DNA of 43,712 nt from a virus: positions 1 through 43,712 of IMG/VR virus record IMGVR_UViG_3300025301_000024; one strand, given 5' to 3'. Made by a program: the position numbers and the translations under genes. Below, in pieces: positions 39,116 through 43,712 of this stretch (its first letter is position 1; every line of letters begins with the position of its first letter). The notes under the pieces are model-generated. The model was not told the DNA's origin and did not search any database. It saw only the letters and a program-made list of their open reading frames with translations.

Positions 39116-39133
39116 AATTTTGTCCTCTGGTTT

Positions 39134-39172
39134 CACCCAAAAACCCCAGACTGGCCGGGGTTAATAGGGGTG
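39134..39172 (-). terminator. Repeated terminator-like hairpin, copy 1
   Basis: AACCCC-AGACTGGCC-GGGGTT stem inside an outer CACCC/GGGTG pair. On the - strand it is followed by GTTTTTGGGTG. The same design recurs four more times to the right. Confidence 0.55.
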
Positions 39173-39188
39173 AATATGTCAACGTCGG

Positions 39189-39473
39189 TTAATTCTGCAT
39201 ATGCTGGTTTTTGATCAGGTTTTTAAGCACCCGAACGTCTTTTTTCACTCCGTCCACCTCGACCCGCAATTGATAGTAGGTATTTTTCCGGCTTTGCGTC
39301 ATAGCCTGAGAAACGGAGACATCATCGAACTGATAATGATTATCAAATTCTTGCCTGCGACGTTGCCCCAGATTCCCATTGTCGCCGCTCCACATATAAC
39401 AGCCCTTGTGCTTTTCGTGCGTCAGCAAGATATTCTCAATCTCACCAATTTGATCCTTTGTTAAGCTAGTCAT
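39189..39473 (-). CDS. Hypothetical early protein
   Basis: 94 residues from ATG 39473 (AGGGG upstream). Polar, Gln/Asn-rich: LTKDQIGEIENILLTHEKH, DNGNLGQRRRQEFDNHY, with a basic end (VDGVKKDVRVLKNLIKNQ). Flanked on both sides by the repeated hairpin. Not recognised. Confidence 0.55.
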   Translation of the reverse strand: MTSLTKDQIGEIENILLTHEKHKGCYMWSGDNGNLGQRRRQEFDNHYQFDDVSVSQAMTQSRKNTYYQLRVEVDGVKKDVRVLKNLIKNQHMQN

Positions 39474-39509
39474 GTCATGTTTCCCCTGTGTTGGTTTGGT
39501 TGATCCTTG

Positions 39510-39550
39510 CACCCCAAAACCCCAGACAAGCCGGGGTAGTGGGGGGGGTG
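39510..39550 (-). terminator. Repeated terminator-like hairpin, copy 2
   Basis: CCCC-AGACAAGC-CGGGG stem with outer CACCCC/GGGGTG pairing. It shares the flanking GAATATGTCAAC sequence with copy 1. Confidence 0.55.
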
Positions 39551-39571
39551 AATATGTCAACCAGTATTTTC

Positions 39572-39736
39572 TTATTGATGCTTCCAATGCTCAGGCCATT
39601 TGATGGCTGCGTTCAAGGCTTTCAAGTCGCTGATCTTTGTTCTGAAGAGCTTTTTACGCATCTTGTTAATTGCCTCGTCAGTCCAGCCCTGTTCTCTTCG
39701 TTTCATCGTGATCATAAAAATTAATTTTTCTTTCAT
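39572..39736 (-). CDS. Small basic protein
   Basis: 54 residues from ATG 39736 with GAGGAC seven bases upstream. Lys/Arg-rich helix (MKRREQGWTDEAINKMRKKLFR) then an aromatic end (KWPEHWKHQ). Possibly nucleic-acid binding; not recognised. Confidence 0.5.
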   Translation of the reverse strand: MKEKLIFMITMKRREQGWTDEAINKMRKKLFRTKISDLKALNAAIKWPEHWKHQ

Positions 39737-40025
39737 GTAATGTCCTCGTTGGTTTGATTGAAATCTGGGATAGCTTAAACGATACACTAGAACAAAGCAA
39801 CAACATGAGAGCAGGAGTGCAGCGCGTGAGAGCAGGAGTGCAGCGCGTGAGAGTATGAGAATAATGACCGGGTAAGGGCGGCTATCAATGACCCGGGCGG
39901 CTGTACTAGGTGAGACTGTCCGGTGTTTGCTTGTTGCTTGTTAGACCGCCCCAGTGGCCGCCTATACGACGATCAGGCTGTACCCTATGGGTAAGTACCC
40001 CTTAGCGCGTTAAAACCTTACAGGC
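39737..40025. other. Gene-free stretch with tandem 21-bp repeat and possible RNA structure
   Basis: No supported gene. A 21-bp unit is tandemly repeated at 39807-39827 and 39828-39848 (GAGAGCAGGAGTGCAGCGCGT). Further on, GGGCGG (about 39895) can pair with CCGCCC (about 39946), and GGTAAGTACC forms a small palindrome. The left side should also hold the promoter of the gene at 39572-39736 (TTGCTT and a TA-rich stretch on the - strand). Confidence 0.4.
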
Positions 40026-40053
40026 AAAAAAAAGGGGCCGCATTAGCGGCCCC
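40026..40053 (-). terminator. Rho-independent terminator
   Basis: GGGGCCGC-ATTA-GCGGCCCC is a perfect 8-bp stem, followed on the - strand by eight T. It lies 18 bases after the gene at 40071-40346. Confidence 0.85.
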
Positions 40054-40058
40054 CACTG

Positions 40059-40080
40059 GTAGCGTATAGATTACGCTTGG
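40059..40080 (-). repeat. 22-bp repeat at gene 3' end, copy 1 (mate 40426-40447)
   Basis: GTAGCGTATAGATTACGCTTGG differs at one base from 40426-40447. Both copies span the last two codons and stop of a - strand gene. Confidence 0.85.
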
Positions 40081-40346
40081 CTGGTCGGCGGGTTCAATAA
40101 CTTATTGACCGCTCGCATATTGACAATAGCGACAACAGCCAATGCCCGCGGATGCCGCTCAAACATCAACCGGATACGCTGCGGGTAGTAGCCTGATATG
40201 CCACGCACTATCCGCTCACAGTAAGGCGGCACTACGCGCCGGGTGGTGTGTGCGCCGCTACCATTGACCCACTCCGAAGTCAGGACAGCGCCGCCGCGGC
40301 TGTGCAATTCCCGTATGGCGTCAAATTGCCTTTTTGTAATATTCAT
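40071..40346 (-). CDS. Hypothetical early protein
   Basis: 91 residues. NITKRQFDAIRELHSRGGAV could be a DNA-binding helix pair; the middle is Arg/Tyr-rich (YCERIVRGISGYYPQRIRLMFE). No cysteine cluster or membrane segment. Flanked by a strong terminator and the repeated hairpin, so probably its own unit. Confidence 0.55.
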   Translation of the reverse strand: MNITKRQFDAIRELHSRGGAVLTSEWVNGSGAHTTRRVVPPYCERIVRGISGYYPQRIRLMFERHPRALAVVAIVNMRAVNKLLNPPTSQA

Positions 40347-40382
40347 CTATTGGACCCCTTTTGGTTTAGGTTACAAAATCTT

Positions 40383-40420
40383 GCACCCAAAAAGCCCGCA
40401 CCGGGCGGGCTTGGTGGGGT
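40383..40420 (-). terminator. Repeated terminator-like hairpin, copy 3
   Basis: AAGCCCG-CACCG-GGCGGGCTT type stem with outer CACCC/GGGGT arms; TTTTTGGGTG follows on the - strand. Confidence 0.6.
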
Positions 40421-40425
40421 ACGTT

Positions 40426-40447
40426 GTAGCGTATAGTTTACGCTTGG
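40426..40447 (-). repeat. 22-bp repeat at gene 3' end, copy 2 (mate 40059-40080)
   Basis: GTAGCGTATAGTTTACGCTTGG. Includes the stop codon of the gene at 40438-41181. Confidence 0.85.
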
Positions 40448-41181
40448 ATTGCGGTTCTAAAATTCCCAGCGCGTGAACCGTGAACAACGGCAACAATGTT
40501 TCGCTTGCTGCCATCGCATAACAGACAATCAATGCATTGAATGCCGGTTGATTGGTTAGGGCATTGCAGTTCGTTGTTTGTGAGCTTGTCGCCTTCCGCT
40601 GCTATGCGGAATGTTTTTGCGCCCAGTGATTGATACTTTTTCGCTTGTTTCGGACTATCAGCGGATACCATACACAGCGACAAAAACCGCGGATCGAATT
40701 GTTTACCAGCAATTTGGTGAGTGTACCCGGTATGCTCACTGCCCAGTTCCGTTAACGATTGCATGATTTCATAAGGCGCTGCCGCCGGGTCGCCATAAGC
40801 GCCTAACCTGATTTTGCGCCCGGTAAAATAGCGGCTATGCAATTGTGGATCGAATGCCGGATATTTGCCCGCCTTGTATGATTTATATACAGCCAAAGGC
40901 GCTTGTCCCAAGTTCACATAACAAGCGCCTTTGTTAAAATGCCGGTGCAAACAATTCCCGCATATTGAAATATCAGCGCCTATTTTTGACGCTGCAACCG
41001 GGTCTATATCGCTACGCAGAATCCAAACCTGCACCATGTCGCCGGTTTTGTCATTGCTACTTTTCATCGTTGCTATAACAACAATAGGCTGCCGATCAAG
41101 CACGGAGGGTCCGGCGTACATCACAAACCCGCGCGTATTGGCGGGCTTGGGTAGTTTTTTCGGTCGTATCAATACTGGCAT
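40438..41181 (-). CDS. Conserved Cys-rich phage/plasmid protein of unknown function
   Basis: 247 residues with GAGGACTAAACC before the ATG. The centre has MVQVWILRSDIDPVAASKIGADISICGNCLHR and, about 10 residues later, GACYVNLGQAPLAVYKSYKAGKYP, given here only as landmarks. The second half has ECPNQ-type cysteines and CIDCLLCDG. I know this family from many phages and plasmids, where it is widespread but without a proven role; the Cys sets suggest a metal or Fe-S site. It also carries IRLGAYGDPAAAP, typical of the family. Confidence 0.75.
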   Translation of the reverse strand: MPVLIRPKKLPKPANTRGFVMYAGPSVLDRQPIVVIATMKSSNDKTGDMVQVWILRSDIDPVAASKIGADISICGNCLHRHFNKGACYVNLGQAPLAVYKSYKAGKYPAFDPQLHSRYFTGRKIRLGAYGDPAAAPYEIMQSLTELGSEHTGYTHQIAGKQFDPRFLSLCMVSADSPKQAKKYQSLGAKTFRIAAEGDKLTNNELQCPNQSTGIQCIDCLLCDGSKRNIVAVVHGSRAGNFRTAIQA

Positions 41182-41213
41182 GGTTTAGTCCTCTTAAAAT
41201 GTGTCTATGGTTT

Positions 41214-41250
41214 CACCCAAAAAGCCCGCACAGGCCGGGCTTGGTGGGGT
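41214..41250 (-). terminator. Repeated terminator-like hairpin, copy 4
   Basis: AAGCCCG-CACAGG-CCGGGCTT stem within CACCC/GGGGT arms; shares CTTGGTGGGGTACGTT with copy 3. Confidence 0.6.
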
Positions 41251-41266
41251 ACGTTTTTTTGCTCTT

Positions 41267-41563
41267 TTATTTAAGGTAATTCGGCCCGTATTGAGTGTAG
41301 TTGCGTCCATATTCGGCGGTCGATATATGGCCCCTTGCGTGCTTTGCTGGGCGATTCCAACCGGCGGGCATTAATAGATCGCCCGTTTTGAGATTGATAA
41401 AACCCCAAGCACTACCGCCATTGTTGCTCATAAGTCTGGCGTATTTTTTTCCATAACTTACGGTTAATTGCGCTTGTTCTTTCATCCAGTCGGGCGAATC
41501 GGCATATTTGCCGGCTATCTCGCTATTGACGCGTTCCATAAATTCTTTTATCTGTTCTTTCAT
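41267..41563 (-). CDS. Small conserved phage protein
   Basis: 98 residues. The C-terminal half (GSAWGFINLKTGDLLMPAGWNRPAKHARGHI, landmarks WGFIN and PAGWNRPAKHARG) is a pattern shared by small phage and plasmid proteins of unknown role. The N-terminal half is a charged helix (EQIKEFMERVNSEIAGKYAD). Four bases from the upstream gene. Confidence 0.6.
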   Translation of the reverse strand: MKEQIKEFMERVNSEIAGKYADSPDWMKEQAQLTVSYGKKYARLMSNNGGSAWGFINLKTGDLLMPAGWNRPAKHARGHISTAEYGRNYTQYGPNYLK

Positions 41564-41566
41564 TGG

Positions 41567-41842
41567 TTATGCCCCCCTTTTTTGTAAAATCAGATTAACA
41601 ATTGCCAGCCTTGCGGCATCGTCGCTTACTTTTATGCTCGTGATGCGAACATTGCCGTTTGCATCGCAATGCATGGAGTTCCCGTTTATGAACGCGGCTA
41701 AACGTTCCACCCACCGGAGCGGCGAGCGTAATGACCGGCGGATCATTTTCAGTTCCCACGTCGGTGTGTAGTACATCCGGTGGAAAATACCGGGGTGCGA
41801 TATCTGCGAATATTCTAATTCTTCCTGTAATAATGATTGCAT
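41567..41842 (-). CDS. Hypothetical early protein
   Basis: 91 residues with GAGGATTAAACC before the ATG. Aromatic/His N-terminus (YSQISHPGIFHRMYYTPTWE), an Arg-rich centre (IRRSLRSPLRWVERL) and a helical end (DDAARLAIVNLILQKRGA). Not recognised. Confidence 0.55.
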   Translation of the reverse strand: MQSLLQEELEYSQISHPGIFHRMYYTPTWELKMIRRSLRSPLRWVERLAAFINGNSMHCDANGNVRITSIKVSDDAARLAIVNLILQKRGA

Positions 41843-41876
41843 TGGTTTAATCCTCTTATGGTTTGGTTGATCCTTT

Positions 41877-41912
41877 CACCCAGAAAGCCCGGACGGGCCG
41901 GGCTTAGTGGGT
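41877..41912 (-). terminator. Repeated terminator-like hairpin, copy 5
   Basis: AAGCCCGG-ACGGG-CCGGGCTT stem with outer CACCC/GGGTG arms; T-rich TTTCTGGGTG on the - strand. Confidence 0.6.
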
Positions 41913-41928
41913 GCGTTGTGGTGGGCGG

Positions 41929-42156
41929 TTAGCTGCTGGCGTTGTAGTTTTGCATTGCCTGTTTTGCGGCTTCCAGTGGCGTATTGGCTTCCCCGACTGC
42001 TACCACTGGCTGTCGGTATCTACCCGATAACATCAAAACAGAAACCCCTTCACATATTGATCCGACATATGTGCCAGTGCAGCTATCGCGTACCACTCCG
42101 ACATGATGAACATTGCCTATAGAATCCTTTAGTGGATAGAGTTGCGGTGTGTACAT
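41929..42156 (-). CDS. Small hypothetical protein
   Basis: 75 residues with TAGGAGC before the ATG. Val/Gly-rich beta segments (HHVGVVRDSCTGTYVG, VSVLMLSGRYRQPVVAVGEA) and a short helix (LEAAKQAMQNY). Not recognised. Confidence 0.5.
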   Translation of the reverse strand: MYTPQLYPLKDSIGNVHHVGVVRDSCTGTYVGSICEGVSVLMLSGRYRQPVVAVGEANTPLEAAKQAMQNYNASS

Positions 42157-42179
42157 TTTTTGCTCCTAATAGTGTGAAA

Positions 42180-42467
42180 TTAAGCCGCGTTGCGGCCAGT
42201 GAATAATCGCCAGAGTCGTAAGCCGACCCAGACAACAACGAAAACTTCCAGACAACCGGCAGTGATCCCGATTGCGTTATCACGCAACGCCGGGTCAGCG
42301 ATTGCCCCGATTGCATCGCTCAAGGTGTTGCCGAGCAATGCCCCGAACAAGGCACCATTGACCCCACTGCCACCGAGCTTTTTGTCTATATCAATACCGA
42401 ACATCGCGCACAGCGCGAGCACGCCATTATCCAGTAATCCAAATATTTCACCTTCAAATCCAAACAC
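42180..42467 (-). CDS. Small membrane protein
   Basis: 95 residues from a GTG with TAGGAG upstream. Hydrophobic regions at about 8-24, 38-58 (GALFGALLGNTLSDAIGAIA) and 68-87 (ITAGCLEVFVVVWVGLRLW), ending in a basic tail. First gene of the leftward array, facing the terminase gene. Role unknown; a membrane-acting early protein is possible. Confidence 0.55.
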   Translation of the reverse strand: MFGFEGEIFGLLDNGVLALCAMFGIDIDKKLGGSGVNGALFGALLGNTLSDAIGAIADPALRDNAIGITAGCLEVFVVVWVGLRLWRLFTGRNAA

Positions 42468-42598
42468 TTAGCATCTCCTAGGTGGTGATATATATATAAA
42501 TACTAAACCCAACATAACCAGAACAGCCAAACAGTGCAACAGTATTGTATAAATATTAATACTGGTGAAAGTATGGATACAGCCACAAGGTGGAAATT
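42468..42598. promoter_or_regulatory. Divergent promoter region with operator-like palindrome
   Basis: CAGTATT (42540-42546) and AATACTG (42558-42564) form a perfect 7-bp inverted repeat with an 11-base AT-rich centre, the shape of a repressor site. On the - strand TTGCAC is followed after 17 bases by TATGTT, a fair sigma70-like promoter for the leftward array. AAGGTGG serves the small terminase start. Confidence 0.5.
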
Positions 42599-43132
42599 AT
42601 GCTTGGAATCATGACTAAAAGTAAGCAGCAAAAACTCACGCCCAAACAACGCAAGTTCGCCGAGATGATCGCTTCGGGAAAAACGAACAATCTCAGCGAC
42701 ACCTACCGCGCCGTCTACGATACAACCAGTGGGCCAATGTCGAACGCATCTATCCGGGTGGAAGCGAGCCGCCTAGCGGCGAACCCTAACGTTGCACTAT
42801 TGGTGGAACAGATTCAGGCCCGAAAGGCTAAGGCTATGTTGGTTGTAGGGGTCACTGACCGAGACCGCGTTTTGACCAAACTCCGCCAGCTACTGGATGA
42901 AGGTACGCCTATGGTTGAGGTCGCAGCAGCACGGCTGCTTGGGCAGTCCTGTGGGCTATTTTCCACTGATATATCAATCACTTCCCAGACTCGTGACCCC
43001 GAAACAATCGAAGCCGAGTTGCTCGCCAAGTTGGAAGCACTGACCGGGCTGGTCACTGAGCCAGAACCAGAGCCTGAGCCGGTTACAGAGCCAGAACCCA
43101 CACCAGCACCAGTCGATCCCGGTCTGCACTAA
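42599..43132 (+). CDS. terS: Terminase small subunit
   Basis: About 177 residues from ATG 42599 (AGGTGG six bases upstream; 42611 also possible). LTPKQRKFAEMIASGKTNNLSDTYRAVY is the usual start of phage small terminase (Terminase_2-like HTH), described here by its ends LTPKQRKFAEMIASG and YRAVY. A coiled middle (RVEASRLAANPNVALLVEQIQ) and a later helix (VAAARLLGQSCGLF) fit the oligomerisation part. The protein ends in a Pro-Glu tail (EPEPEPEPVTEPEP). It binds the packaging site and feeds DNA to the large subunit, which is expected beyond the right edge. Confidence 0.85.
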   Translation: MLGIMTKSKQQKLTPKQRKFAEMIASGKTNNLSDTYRAVYDTTSGPMSNASIRVEASRLAANPNVALLVEQIQARKAKAMLVVGVTDRDRVLTKLRQLLDEGTPMVEVAAARLLGQSCGLFSTDISITSQTRDPETIEAELLAKLEALTGLVTEPEPEPEPVTEPEPTPAPVDPGLH

Positions 43133-43712
43133 ATCCCACTTTTACCTAAGAATGACGGTTTGCGCATAACCGTTATTATGTAAAGTGCCTAGCATTTATG
43201 CGGGTTTCAGCATAATAAGGAAAAACCCACCCTGCTATTTTCTAGGTTTCGGGTCTAAGTTATTGATTCTTGGTCTCAGAATTTAAGGTCTAAAATCGGC
43301 GTTTCCCACTTTCAACAAAAAATGACCCCTGCGCGCCGACCCCCCACCCCCCCCTTGAATAAATTGTAGGGGTGGAGAGTTATACGTATTATTCCACTCA
43401 AATAATCACCCGATATTTTCAACATCAGTCAATAATGACCATAATTTCATAGTTTTACCAAGTTTTTACACTTTTACCATAATGTTGCATAGTTGTAATT
43501 CGCTGGCAGCCCTTTTATTACAGGGAATTGCCTAGGAATCCTAGCGACAAAAATTTTTTTTAAAAAAAAAAATTGCTTTTTATCCCCCGGTGGATTATGT
43601 TAGCTATAATCCCATCGGAATGACGTAGCTATTAGTTACTGTTATAGCTATAGCTAATATTAGCTTCTTTTTTTTTTTATTTTATAGCTAGTAGCTTATA
43701 GCTGGTAAGTTA
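43133..43712. other. Gene-free, AT-rich right end with hairpins and TAGCT cluster
   Basis: No supported gene in 580 bases. ACGGTT/AACCGT (43155-43173) is a small hairpin after the terminase gene. A C-run lies near 43340-43355. CATAATGTTGC at 43478-43488 repeats the divergent promoter at 31.8 kb. A/T homopolymers occupy 43552-43573. AGCT occurs about ten times between 43600 and 43705, mostly as TAGCT/AGCTA. TATAAT at 43605-43610 could be a -10 element. A packaging, origin or promoter region is possible. Confidence 0.45.

Noticed and set aside
43340-43356. C-rich run as a possible quadruplex or cos site
   Set aside because: Only two C blocks with little spacing; not enough for a quadruplex and no cos-like symmetry around it.
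1-43712. tRNA genes, integrase, insertion sequence or toxin-antitoxin pair
   Set aside because: No tRNA-like fold, recombinase motif, transposase or terminal inverted repeats were found on reading.

Overview
The window is part of the genome of a tailed double-stranded DNA phage (or a prophage of one). The evidence is a run of virion genes, a tail fibre with a self-cleaving chaperone tail, a spanin and lysozyme cassette, a phage-type recombination and replication set and a small terminase subunit. Spanins plus CsgG/CsgF point to a Gram-negative, probably aquatic, host. The small, overlapping virion genes resemble those of environmental podovirus-like phages, but I see no large terminase, portal, major capsid protein or DNA polymerase. 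The first gene is cut by the left edge, and the genome should continue to the right of the small terminase gene.

Layout. 1-3.9 kb (+): fibre genes, including a large repeat fibre ending in a peptidase S74 domain. 3.9-6.0 kb (+): a 2OG-Fe(II) oxygenase and a lysis cassette (small membrane protein, Rz-like and Rz1-like spanins, GH24 endolysin). 6.0-19.3 kb (+): tail, neck and internal virion proteins. 19.3-21.1 kb (+): unknown genes and three small membrane proteins. 21.1-26.7 kb (+): the unusual part, a tightly overlapping cassette of csgF, csgG, a curlin-repeat protein, a FecR-domain protein, a second curlin-repeat protein and a CHASE2 sensor plus class III adenylate cyclase. 26.8-31.8 kb (-): C5 cytosine methyltransferase, small zinc and winged-helix proteins, an SSB-like protein, a putative annealing protein and a PD-(D/E)XK exonuclease. 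31.9-34.1 kb (+): RusA-like resolvase and TOPRIM primase-helicase. 34.1-42.5 kb (-): many small early genes, an SNF2-type helicase, and a modular array of small genes separated by a repeated terminator-like hairpin. 42.6-43.7 kb (+): small terminase subunit, then an AT-rich gene-free end.

The main discovery candidate is the phage-borne curli-like cassette. It carries an outer-membrane secretion pore (CsgG), its cap or adaptor (CsgF), two secreted curlin-repeat substrates, a secreted FecR-fold protein and a cAMP-producing sensor. Two frameshifts lie inside it. One is an 8-bp tandem near-duplication that fuses csgG in frame to the first curlin. The other is a one-base shift that separates the CHASE2 part from the cyclase. 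Either they are assembly errors or the cassette is being switched or lost.

Other notable signals are a 126-bp coding module shared by a virion gene and a far-off early gene on the opposite strand, a 214-codon open frame inside the methyltransferase gene that also looks like real protein, and 36-bp in-frame tandem duplications in two DNA-metabolism genes. No tRNA, CRISPR array, integrase or insertion sequence was seen.
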